Shown one piece after another: positions 11,584-22,317 of a DNA stretch of 64,000 nt. Each line of letters begins with the position of its first letter. Positions within the stretch are counted from its first letter, which is position 1. Below the pieces are notes generated by a model. It made no database searches, was not told where the DNA came from, and saw nothing but the letters and a program-made list of their open reading frames with translations. Origin of the DNA: Pleurodeles waltl (lineage: Eukaryota > Chordata > Amphibia > Caudata > Salamandridae). Location of the stretch: positions 1,346,212,323 to 1,346,276,322 of the forward strand of contig NC_090444.1 in the NCBI RefSeq assembly GCF_031143425.1, read 5' to 3'. Made by a program: the position numbers and the translations under genes.

Positions 11584-13620
11584 TGTTGGCTTCTGACCTC
11601 CTGTTATGATCCTGTGCTGAACTTTGTTTTTTGCTGGCTTTAGGTCTCTGGGCACTTTACCACTGCTGACCAGTGCTTAAGTACAAATGCAAGTGTTCTC
11701 TGTCTAAATTGAGTTGTTGATTGGCTTTTTCCATGATTGGCATATTTGATTTACTTTTAGGTCCATAGAAAGATGCACCAGAGGTGCCCAGGGCATGTAA
11801 ATCAAATGTTACTAGTATGCCTGCAGCACTGATTGTACCACCCACATGAGTATCCCTGTAAACATGTCTCAGACCTACCACTGCAGTGTCTGTAGTTTTA
11901 AACTGCCAGTTTGACCGGGCAATTGTACCCACTTGCCAGGGCCAAACCATCACTTTTACTACGTGTAAGTCACCCCTAAAGTAGACCCAGGGCAGTCCCA
12001 TGCGCAGGGTGCAGTGTATTTAAAAGGAAGGGCATGTACTGATGTGTTTTCCATGTCCTTAAACTTCAGTTTCCACTATTGCCAGGCCTATCCCTCCTAT
12101 AGGTTAACCTGGGGATTGCCGTGAAATATCTTTTAAGTGCAATTTCCTATTGGGAGCAGATAGAGATTTGAAGTTTGGGGTCTCTGAACTTACAATTTGA
12201 AAATACATCTTTTGGTAAAGTTGGTTTTTGGACTGTAAGTTTGAAAATGCCACTTTTAGAAAGTGGGCATTTTCTTGCTTACCCATTCTGTGCCTCTGCC
12301 TGGCTGCTGAATACACGTCTGGTTCAGACTGACAGTCTGGCTGTTTGAGAATTCAAAGTAGACAGTCACACAAAAGGATCTGAAGTGTGTCCCGCATATC
12401 TTGATCGGTCTTCCCGGGCTAAAGTGGTGGGAGGAGCTGAAACTTACACATGAATAGGGCTGTGCCTGTCCTTACACAATACAGTCTCCAACCCCCTGGA
12501 GTGTGTCTGGGGCTAGGACAGGGAGAGGAAGGGTCTTGTGCACTACAAAGACTTTCCTTTGAAGTTTGCCTACCTCAAAGGTGGAAATGAGTATAAGAAT
12601 TGTACTGCTGACCCCACAACTTCATAACACTTCTGGACTGAGGACATTCTGCCAGGGAGAAGAGCTAAATGTTTGAGGAGGACCTGCCACTCTGCCTGTT
12701 GCTTTGCTGTGCTGGCCTGCTGCTGCTACTTTTGCCCTGGGAGTGAAAGGACTGGACTTTGCTTTCTATGTCCGGCTTTTCTAGGGTGTGTATTGAGCTT
12801 GTCTCCTGTTCCAAAGTCTCAGGGACATTGCAGACTTCATCTGCCAGTGCCTGGGCTCTTTTGCTGAGAGTCCTGACTTGCTAAGTGGTGCCAAATCCAG
12901 TCCCAGGGCCCTTAGGAGTGAAAGCTGGTAACCTGTGGGGGAAAAACCATGCATCGCTGTGTGCCCATCAGAAAAATCGACGCAACGCCTGTCCCGGAGC
13001 TGGAAATTTGCCACAGCGCCTGTTCTCAATGCAGACCCTTCACACAGCACGTCGGAATTTTCCACGCATCGACCCTGGGCATCAAATCTTCAACAACAGT
13101 GCAAGGAACTGAGGCTGCGTGGCCAGAAATCGATGCATCGTTCTCCTGTGGGGAAAGAATCAACACACGGCCTCACTTGCAAGTAAGGAATCGATGAATC
13201 ACTTGCTTTTCTGAAGCATCACCTCTCCTGCGGCTTTATTTTTGAAGCATACCAGGTACAATGTGCAAAAACAACGAATCCATTGATTCCTATGGATTAA
13301 GACTATTTGAACTTTAAAAAATGATATCTTTGCTTGTGTATGTTGGATTTCTGTTGTTTTGGTCTTGTTTACCTTATATATATATGGGCTATGTTTCTAA
13401 ACTGGTGTTGACTACTTTTGTGGTGTTTTCACTGTGTTACTGTGTTTGTGTACAAATACTTTACACATTGCCCCTGAGATAAGCTGACTGCTTGTGCCAA
13501 GCTACCAAGGGGGTGAGCAGGGGTTATCTTAGGTGGGTGACTCCCTTACCCTGACTAGAGTGAGGGTCCCTACTTGGACAGGGTGTAAACTGACTGCCAT
13601 CTAGGGACGCCAGTTCTAAC
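11584..13620 (+). mobile_element. long interspersed repeat, family 'TGTTAGAA', plus orientation
   Basis: It starts near TGTTGGCTTCTGACCTCC (11584) and ends ...GACGCCAGTTCTAACA at 13620. The end block (AAGCTACCAAGGGGGTGAGC, ACCCTGACTAGAGTGAGGG) is the reverse complement of the block at 6252-6400 and 63354-63480. The start block (CACTTTACCACTGCTGACCA) recurs at 48958. In the middle, 12950-13230 has many CG-containing words (TCGACGC, CATCGATT), like the CpG-rich stretch at 63700-64000. About 2.0 kb, with no recognisable protein. The open frame at 12935-13197 lies in the CpG-rich block and is probably not coding. Confidence 0.65.
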
Positions 13621-13639
13621 AATACTGCTTTGCTCCAAA

Positions 13640-13930
13640 TGCAACCCCTGGCATGGTTGCAGACTGGGAGCGGGAGCTCAATTCACCTACAGTTCACTAC
13701 CAGACCATCCCTTCACATATCAAACTATTGTCTGCCATCCATTTCTTGGCCACTGCTTCTTTCCAACAGGTGAGTTGGGACACTGTGGGCAGCCCACAGG
13801 TGAGTCAGTCATGATGCCTGCAACAGGCACTGAGCAACACCATCAGCCAACTGTACAAGAGTATTACAATTTCACAGTCACTGGCAGAAAAGCATCTAGT
13901 GGCAAGGCAATTCTATGCCATTGTCCACTT
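13640..13930 (+). pseudogene. possible HARBI1-like transposase fragment
   Basis: A plus-strand reading near 13720-13920 gives a segment with HFLATASFQ followed by a Ser/Gln-rich stretch. This resembles the N-terminal helical region of Harbinger transposases (compare the ATGSFQ segment at 44020). It then degenerates at stop codons and has no catalytic Asp. The match rests on a short motif, so the assignment is weak. Confidence 0.3.
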
Positions 13931-15438
13931 CCCTTTGATATTAAGTGCCATTGATTGCCTTCTTCTTATAATCGATCATCATGCAAGCTGTCTGTAATGC
14001 TTCACTGATGTGCACTCTACCTTTCTCAGAGGCACATGGCAGCTACATCTTCTGACAGTCCTCTTGCATGTTAATTGAGTGCTGGGGATTTCAGTGACAT
14101 GTGTCTAATAAGTAAGTAATAAAATCTCACACCGGTGCTGCATGAATGACATCTGAAATGTAGCCTATCTTAATTTCACCCTATCACTATAGTCACCCCT
14201 AAGATTATCATTGTCTGCATGCATGTATAGAATTTCTGCAAATATCACATATATTTGTTGCAGGTAATTCTGAGTTTTCCCTCTCCCAACATCTCCTCAC
14301 CTGCCTTCTGATGTTCAACCACACACCCTCATCAGACGTACAACACGAACACACACACATACATTGTGTACATCTGACATCCTTAAGTGGTGCTTTAGAT
14401 ATCTCGATCATACTGGATGATTCTCCTCTGAAGTTGTGTGCAAGATCATTGTAGCATGTTGTGTGTTGCACAACATTGTCGTGCAGTAGGGCGGTCTTGC
14501 AGACATAACTGCAGATCTATGGACCCAACCTGGTTCTCGGGGTGGGACATGTAGCAGTTCATGATCTGTAGGTGTGTGACTGACTGGTAGCCTCATTTAT
14601 CATCTGAGCTGCTACTTTGGTCACTGCATCACAGAGGTTGAACAGTATCCTGCTAGATACCTGGCAACACCTGATTTTGTGTGGTCTTTTCCACATTTTT
14701 TAGTTCACCCATTAGTTGCTTCCTGACACCTTTATTATTTTTCACCTGCTCAGTTCCCTGTGGTTTTCCTCAGTCCTGCTTGTGCTGACGTTGAGTTTCT
14801 TCTCACTCTGAATGATTTTCTCTTTGGTTCTGATAGCGCTCGTTCTTCTTTTGTGGAATCTGCCTCCTCGTTCAGTTTACTGCTTTGCTTTGGATATTTC
14901 TTTGGGTTCCTTCTCTCACCAATGTTTAGTTGCCCAGCACCTTCCTCCAGCATATTGGTGAGTCTCTGGCTTGAAGAACGAGTTTACTGATTTGTTGATA
15001 TTTCTAAACCTGTGTATAAGCTATCTTGCATTCTACTCACAATTGCTGTGACTATTAAGCCTGTCCAGATTTATAGTTACTTGAATGCCCAGAGGGTCTC
15101 TGGCTGCTAAAGTATGTGATGACGTGCCCCCAGTGAAGTGCTACTGTTTCTCTTTCTCTCTCTGTCTTGCATCCTACACCCGTCCCCTTGGAAACCTTCA
15201 CCTTACCTATTAGTTCTACCCTACAGGGAGGAAATTACAGGTGAGTAGGGAGGGTTAGCTTCGAATGCTCTGCTATTCCTGTCAGTTTTCCAAGTGGCCA
15301 TAATTATAAAGGTAGAAGTCAAACCCATTACAAGTTATAGCTGAAGCCACTGCTAAAATCCATGAGGATTTCAAAACTGCCTACAATGACAGGCTTATTT
15401 ATTAGGAAAATTGGTTTAGATTCCCCAAGTAGAACTGA
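13931..15438. other. unassigned sequence
   Basis: About 1.5 kb without a supported gene. Two short frames at 14208-14596 (minus) and one at 14750-14953 (minus, Lys/Arg/Glu-rich) may derive from a decayed transposon gene, but no domain could be named. Confidence 0.35.
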
Positions 15439-16091
15439 GTGAAGGCAGCCCTTCTAACTCAAGACCCCCAGTACAGATTCCTCGATTCTAACTATGAGTC
15501 AACAACCAATGCCACCATATCTTTGGGACTTATTCTGGCACTTCTGAAGAAATGTACAGGCCACTCACGATGTTTTCAAGCCTATATTGCTCAGTGCACA
15601 TTGCATTTTCAGGCTGAGCTGCCGGATTTAATTCAGACTCAACTAACAAGACCTTTATATTGTCTTAACTGTCTAAGGATGCACTAACATGGGCAACTCC
15701 TTTAATTAATAGTATTGGCTATGTTGCATTGACGCCGTTGTTAAAGAATGTAGCATTGTTTTTGGAAGATGTTAAACAGTACAAGCTGTGCATACTGGAT
15801 CATTAAAGTTATGCAGGGTTACAGAGATCTCATGCTCATATGATCCAGTTCACCAATCTTAAACCTGAAGCAACGTGGACTAATGAGTCGGGAGGCTCTG
15901 CCTTCGAGGAACATATCTGGAAAGAACTAATGAACACAATCTCCATACTGGCAAATATGCCTACTACAACCAATGCTCTAATTAACTTGGCTGTACAGAT
16001 AGATTATCAACAGAAGGAGAGAACAAGCATTTGCAATGCAATGAAACACGCATTTACTCTAGTTAGAGCTATTAGCGTTGTAAATTCCTAA
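15439..16091 (+). pseudogene. Ty3/gypsy-type (sushi/Mar-like) gag remnant
   Basis: In these LTR retrotransposons gag forms the capsid. Three broken frames together follow the usual order. 15439-15687 includes CTLHFQAELPDL, like the capsid N-terminal lobe. In another frame near 15680-15780 a segment reads DALTWATPLINSIGYV. 15840-16091 includes FTNLKPEATWTNES and later NALINLAVQID followed by a basic QQKERT stretch, matching the 'L..L.DLA.RID.R..ER' end of capsid in sushi-type gag. At least two frame changes and an in-frame stop separate them. No protease, reverse transcriptase or LTR was found next to it. The same gag class gave rise to mammalian PEG10/RTL genes, but this copy is plainly non-functional. 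Confidence 0.65.
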
Positions 16092-19000
16092 CTGGACTTT
16101 TCTTGCCACATAAATTTAAAATGTAAAGTAAAACAGTTGACATAAGCGAGCCGATTCAAAGCGCCATAGCCACTATGAGCATGAGTGCGAAGGGGAGACA
16201 CAAAAAGGAAGAAGTTCGCTCGCAGTCAAACATATCAGCACTCGTGCAGTTATCCATTTAATAAGGTCAGTCTGCAAAGGATTTTTGAAAGGCAAGCCCA
16301 CGAATGAGTGAAAGTTGTGGGCATGTGGTGGGTGTGGTTAAAAGCCCACAATACTTCCAACAGGTCAAAGCACTTGCACGCTCAACCTAAAAAGGAAAGA
16401 AGATGGATGCTTACCCCCAGTACCACCAGTCTGAGTAGAAAAAGCTCCCCCTTCTGAAGATTAGCCAATGCAGATTAGTGGTCTTCAGAAACCTTTGAGT
16501 AGTGAAGAACAGAAAAGCGGTTTCTGGGAGGATTATGTCTGCATTGCGGTATTGTGGACACTTAATTAGACAATGCCCCCAGTTAGAGGGAAAAGGGCCC
16601 ATTCTGTCTTAAGACCCAGATCAAGCATTACCAGGTCTCAAGTGTCTGCAGTAAATGTTTCTAATTTGTGTTGAACATTACTCTTGCTACATTGAAAGCA
16701 GTTCTTGGCAGCCTTTTTTTGGCATTTTCAAGTCAAAAGAAGACCTGTGAAGGGTGCCCTTTGCCCTGACAGTTCTTCCTGTACCCTTCCCACATGGCGA
16801 GTGCCTGCGAAGTCACACTTGTTGACAAACCCCTCGCCTTCTTGGGGACTGAGGCCAAGTCACTGTCCTCCAGGAGCAGGATCATTAACAGGCAGCTGAC
16901 AATGTTATTGGGGCTCTTGAGTAGAACTGAGAGGCAAGTCACTTGTAAATTGGTTGTCTGTCAGGCAGCATATCATGCACTTCTTAAAGTTACTTTTCCA
17001 CTAAAGATATGAAACAATTACCATCACCATTGAACTAGAGTTTTGAAACTAAGTGAAAAATATCTTTTAATCGTCACTTTAGTATCTTATCATGATTTTT
17101 ATTCACAGGTCTCCTTTCTTTGGAAAGTGCCACTTACACAGGTATCACATATTTTGGGGAATTGTTCCATGTGATGCGTGTGATGCATGCTATTCCCAGT
17201 GTTTGGTATGCCACATTTTTGTAGGTGTGCATTCAGCCTTGTGGTCTTACAAGGGAAACCTTAGGGGTGGCTTATCTAAAATATTAAATCGTTTTTTCTC
17301 TGCATGTACCCTCCAAGTGTAACTGCAGTGCCTATAAACTACAGCTCATTTAGAGGACAACGCTGTTCAATGAAAGCTGAAGACGTTAGGAGAGGCCACA
17401 CCATGACAATCGGGCACAGAAAATCAAAACTTGAAGAAGTAACTGTTAGTTAATAAATTGGTTTACGATCATTTTTTTAAGATAAGAACATATATACACA
17501 GAGTACCTACGAGGAAGACAAAGAGAAGCAGAAGTGAACAGGGTATTGGAGATGAGAAATGCAGTAGTTGGGACCTACTAGTTCTAGAAAATGGAGAGTA
17601 CTAATAGCTCAGGGAGTATGAGGAAGATACATTTTCCATATATGGAAGCGATTAAATCTGACGGGACTAAAACCCAATCGAATGTGAGCAGAAAAAAGAG
17701 ATGAATGATCACAGATGTCTCCCAAGTTATAAGCAGAATTAAATCGTAACATAGACGCAAGTGGCACGGAACTGAAGTGGGGAGGAGACAGGAACAAGGA
17801 AGAAAATTAACTTTTTTATATGCATGAGATGAAGTTATTGAGTGAATCAGCAGCAGACAAGATGAAGGTGTAGAAGTGTCAAAATAAAAAGCTGAAAAAA
17901 ATAACATGTCTGAGAAATACTACCATACAAGGGGAAAAAACAGATGAAATAGGATATAGAAGCTAGTAAGGAATCCCTAAATGCAAAAAGGATGACTTGG
18001 TAGAAATACCTTACAAACAATTCAGTTCAGAGGAAGGAGAACAGACGTATGGTCAAATAAAGAGATACAGTAAACACTGCCAGGAAGAAAGGAGGAAAGC
18101 AAACTGAACTGAAGCCAAATGCTTCATAATGGATAGAGGTTACATTTTGGTTGGTACAGCATTGCTGGGCAGTGACCAAGGTTAAAGTTTGTGGTGTTAT
18201 GCGGCTGATCACTGATTGGCAGAAAGAGCTAAGCAGTGTAGATTACTGGAAGGATTACTCTGGCAGTGGAGCACACTGTTGAGCTGCACCTTGCAGAACA
18301 GTCTCCATCTGAATAGGAACTTGCGCTCTGCATGATACAATGCAATTCAAGGCATTCTAGACGAAGGTAGCTGTCCAGAATATTACTTCTGCTGACCTCA
18401 CGCAGTATGCTGATGGCAACTGGAAACATTCCAAACAGATAGTCAAAAAGGGCTCTCTTTCTTTAATTGATCTCCACTTTATGTTACCCCCTTGCAGAAA
18501 ACATTACCATCCTCATTTCACTTGGTGTAAATTCTGTCACGAGGCCCAATGTTATGCTAACAACAGAGAAGCATGACAGAGAAGGTATTGGTACACAAAA
18601 GGAACGTCGTTTTAGTGGAATGGCTGAAGTAAAAACCATAACGAAATGCAAGAACACATGAATTAATATCTAGAATGCAGTAAAGATGTCTGTGAACAAC
18701 ACAGAAAAGATAATGAAGCAGTGAAAAGTATCAACAAAGACAGCTGGACCTGTACTATCGATAAAAATGTCACAAATGCAAATTCCATCTGTTTTATAAC
18801 AACTGCCTATTAGGAGCAGATTGCAGTAGCAAAAATATTAGCACAGTGATATACTAATAAAGCATGTCCAACAGGTCAAAAATCTATTAGGACACAGTAT
18901 TTACCTTTATCCAACGCGAAGGTATAAATCGGATACAAACAAACAAGATACCAGAAACAAGTATTATTTGCGTGGAGTGTGTTCGCACTCGGTTGTACTC

Positions 19001-19656
19001 CATTGGTCTGTCATGATCCATACATGAAAATAAGTGCTCAGATCAAACAATAAAACTATTATAATAATGAAAGGCCTAATTAGCTAGAAGAGAGTAGATC
19101 AAAAAATGTCATTGTAATGTCAGTTCATTTAAGGAGTGGAATAATATCAGTATCTAAGACGAATGCAAAAGGATGGTAGAGACTAGTTAGTGGGATAAGG
19201 ATAAATAGAAGGGACAAGAAAAAGAGAGAAAAGAAATACAGACATATGAAGATGATCAATTTTAAAAGTAAAGTGGATATAGAGGTTAAAGCATAGAGAG
19301 AGAAGAAAGAGCATGAGAGTTGGTGACTGTGACTTTAAGTAGATGCTTAAAAATTGTGTAGACCTGATAAGGATGAAGGAAAGAAGGCAAATACGATTTG
19401 ACAGATTTGGAGGATGAAATCATAGAAAGAGTGGACAGCAGAGGAAAGATTGAGGATTACACTGTATGGAACCTCCTTGATGACATACATGTTTCCAGTG
19501 AGTGAGCAATGGGTGGAGCGGACTGTAAGTATATTGGAGGCTGAGGAGTTTTGTGAGAATAAGTGAAGAGTACTCAAGCTTGAAGAACATTTAATCATAA
19601 TCAGAAGAAACTATCGGAGTTTAGATCAAAATTAGCATAAATTTAAGTAGGTTTAC
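16092..19656. other. unassigned sequence
   Basis: About 3.6 kb with no supported gene. At 16150-16400 a moderately GC-rich block (AAGCGAGCCGATTCAAAGCG, later GTGGGCATGTGGTGGGTGTG) looks like an interspersed repeat of unknown class. 17000-19600 is AT-rich with purine-rich stretches and only short open frames. Confidence 0.35.
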
Positions 19657-19735
19657 TGCTTCAGTGGGGTAATGCGTCCATTGCAGGTATTTATGATTGA
19701 CCTGGGTGTCACAAGTTCGAATCTCAGTGAGTCCA
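19657..19735 (+). repeat. tRNA-like SINE head
   Basis: The segment contains AAGTTCGAATCTC (19713-19725), a strong match to the internal B-box of tRNA promoters, about 50 bases after an A-box-like TGGGGTAATG. Total span is close to tRNA length. The arms do not pair into a clean cloverleaf by eye and the sequence runs into AT-rich DNA, so a tRNA-derived SINE head or tRNA pseudogene is more likely than a working tRNA. Confidence 0.45.
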
Positions 19736-21349
19736 TTAAGCTTTTCTCAGTTTGAGTAAATGAATACCACTGCGTTTAATAGCGATAAAAATATGTTATT
19801 TGTCAAACATACCAAGTAAACCCTTGGGGTGAATGTGAGTTCAAACAAATACAGTTGTTCTGATGTAGGAGGGGAAGGTGATATAGGTAGCAAGTTATTA
19901 CACTTAAGTTACTACTCTAGATGCAAATAGTTCATTGAAAAACACATCATTGCTTTATGAAATTACATTGTGTTTCTATGTTTTATATTAAAGATACACT
20001 TTGCTGGTATTTACATTGTATCAACATGTTTACACTGCAGCACATATTTATATCCATGCTAGGGTAGCGTATTATTTGCTTATAATATTTAATGCATAAT
20101 ATTTTGAAAATGTAGGTACTCATTTTTATATAATGCTGTAGTGTAGTCATCTGTGTCAATGGCCAGGATAGCATCGAACCAGAAATTACAAATAAAATTA
20201 CAGAGTAAACTCTTTTTAACATTTCGTAAAATTCGCATTTTTCAAGTTAAATACATGTTTTTGAAAAAAAAAATGGACGTTGCATAAGAAACCTATGTAA
20301 AGAGTAACAAACATTTCACTGGTCAGTTCTGAGTTTTTTGGACCACTCGAAATGAGGGCCTAAATATCTTACCTCCCCCTTGAGATCCGCCATAAGCTGA
20401 AAACATGCATATTTACAAACCTGCGGTTGCAATCAGCATGGTTAAATATTCCTGCCCACGAGGCGTTTCCTCAGAGATCGAATGAGCATTTCAAATTTCA
20501 TCAACACGGACAATTCAGAGATTAGCAGGGAGTTTGACAAATATCAAATTACATCCATTTATAGAGATCCCTGCATAATTATCTTACAAAATAATAAACC
20601 AACAGAGGAAACACAAATATGTAATTGTGGCATGGTAAGTATTCATTAGTGGCATAATTGCCAGGATTTAACATAGAATTACACACTGGTCTACAAAGCA
20701 GCAGTCTGCTAGTGTTAGGTATTCAACAGCTTTGCCTTATTGTAATTGAATCTGTAACACAAGGACCCAGGCACTGGGCACCCGCTTTCCTCAGTATCAA
20801 ACCTTAAGTTATGTAACAGTCTTCAACGAGAAATAAGGCGGGTGTGTTATACGACAAGCCATACAGGGCAACCTCGGTGGTTTAATTACATAGGATACTC
20901 CGCTGAGAAACAGCTTTTATCTACAGGGACTTTCTCTGTGTTCTCTGTTTGTGGTTTTATATGACTCGCATCTCATTTTGAAAGAAGCCACCATTTGTTT
21001 CCGAGAGAAGTAATTGTACCTAACACTTGACAAAGCAAGGTTATGCTTCAGAGAGCTAAGGTCTGTGCTGTACTTCAAAGTTTCAAATAATAGTTATTCT
21101 AATTGTGCAGCTGAAAGGGTTTTCTAGATGAATGGGTGGAAATAGAACATCCTCGGTGGTTACATACACATCCCTGATCTCTTCTACTGTCCTTTATGAA
21201 AAAAAATCAGCCAAGTGTCAAGGCACAAGTGTGTCTACACATTTTAATGAAGACACCACACTATGGTTTCTTTGTGTAAAAGCAAATGCTCAGATGAATG
21301 TCATTATCAGTGTGACTTTGAAACTTTAAAAAGCCAGAAACCACATTAA
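19736..21349. other. unassigned AT-rich sequence
   Basis: About 1.6 kb. No gene or definable repeat was seen; it ends at the TAA that flanks the next element. Confidence 0.4.
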
Positions 21350-21585
21350 GGCCCATATTTATGCTTTTTGCCGCAAAACTCCACTAACGCAGTTTTGCTG
21401 CAAAAAGTTTAGCGCCGGCTTGCATCATTTAACAATGCCAGCTGGGCGCTGCATTTACTGAATGGCGCAAGCCGGCGCTAAACTTGGGCTAGCATCTTAG
21501 AAGAAGGCGCTAGTCGGGTAGGGGTGGCGGTAGGGAAGGAGGGGGTTGTGCGTCTGAAAATGACACTAGCCTGGTTAAAGGCAAA
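21350..21585 (+). mobile_element. Harbinger MITE, left half (interrupted copy 1)
   Basis: It begins GGCCCATATTTATGC directly after TAA (21347-21349) and runs through GCCGGCGCTAAACTTGGGCTAG to CTGGTTAAAGGCAAA. The same order is seen in the uninterrupted copy at 50853-51710 (GCCGGCACTAAACTTGGGCTAG, CTGGTTAGAGGCAAA). The element is interrupted here by DIRS copy A and resumes at about 32025 after DIRS copy B. Confidence 0.85.
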
Positions 21586-21830
21586 AGAATAAGTTACTTA
21601 CCTTCGGTAACGCTTTTTCTGGTGGATACATTAACTACCTGTGGATTCCTCACCTAAAGAATTCTCCCCTCGCGCCAGCTTCAACGGAAATTTGTTCTAG
21701 CTCTGCACGTTGACGATGACGTCACAACTGCCCGACTCCACGCGACGCGTATGACGTCATCCAGACAATAAGAAGCCCTCGTCGACGTGCAGACGTCAGT
21801 TATCACCATTTTTTAAGTGCCTTCGAGGCG
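21586..21830. repeat. DIRS A inverted terminal repeat (3' side of the element)
   Basis: From about 21615 it is an inverted copy of 25930-26110: GGATTCCTCACCTAAAGAAT, GCGCCAGCTTC, TGACGTCA and GTGCAGACGTCAGTT occur in both in opposite orientation. The outermost about 30 bp (AGAATAAGTTACTTACCTTC) are unique to this end and are stored instead in the ICR. TGACGTCA is a CRE/ATF-type site and occurs in the terminal repeats of both copies, so it may act in transcription of the element (inference). Confidence 0.9.
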
Positions 21831-22035
21831 AACAGGTGAATATTGACCTTGAAGAGAACATAATCACATCAAATGAAGTGAAAACGCAACATTTATTACA
21901 ATAAACATAAAAAGAAACTAACAGTAATAACTGTTCCATATGACACCAAATATGCCAGACAAATTCAATCATGTGTACTTGAATTACCACAACCAGAGAA
22001 AGAAATACATATATACATGCTACAATTATATACAT

Positions 22036-22044
22036 AAAACAGGC

Positions 22045-22079
<35 letters not shown>

Positions 22080-22095
22080 TACATATATATATAGG
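22036..22095. repeat. AT dinucleotide microsatellite
   Basis: Alternating TA/GTATATA runs inside the untranslated 3' part of DIRS A. A similar but shorter run is at 26466-26515 in copy B, at the equivalent place. Confidence 0.85.
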
Positions 22096-22162
22096 AGACA
22101 GTGGTGCACACCCACAGATTTCGTGGAATGATCAGTCAGGCAACGGGGAGGTGGGTGGGACC

Positions 22163-22272
22163 GTGAGGAATCCACAGGTAGTTAATGTATCCACCAGAAA
22201 AAGCGTTACCGAAGGTAAGTAACTTATTCTTCTGATGGATACACCTACCTGTGGATTCCTCACCTAAAGAAT
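22163..22272. repeat. DIRS A internal complementary region (ICR)
   Basis: 22163-22230 is a perfect 68-bp reverse complement of the left terminus starting at 21586. 22231-22272 is the reverse complement of the right terminus 26087-26128 with one mismatch in 42. The two halves meet as ...TTATTCT|TCTGATGG..., so the ICR stores the joined-ends sequence needed to rebuild the termini during replication. It lies 45 bp after the recombinase stop. This fixes the true ends of the element at 21586 and 26128. Confidence 0.92.
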
Positions 22273-22317
22273 AGAGTCCCAAAGCAGTACTACCTCCGGA
22301 GGTGGGTGCCTGAATGG

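Noticed and set aside
12673..13197. Small frames in the interspersed repeat
   Set aside because: The same region in other copies of the family has different frames and stops, and no domain was seen.
11601..13620. Solo LTR with defined target duplication
   Set aside because: TG...CA ends are present but the 5 bases on each side do not match, so no duplication could be claimed.
14208..14596. HARBI1 C-terminus on the minus strand
   Set aside because: A short TTCYNDLAHNF segment recalls the C-terminal helix, but no further match was found in the neighbouring frames.
19657..19735. Functional tRNA gene
   Set aside because: The B-box is good but the acceptor and D arms do not pair by eye and no terminator T-run follows directly.
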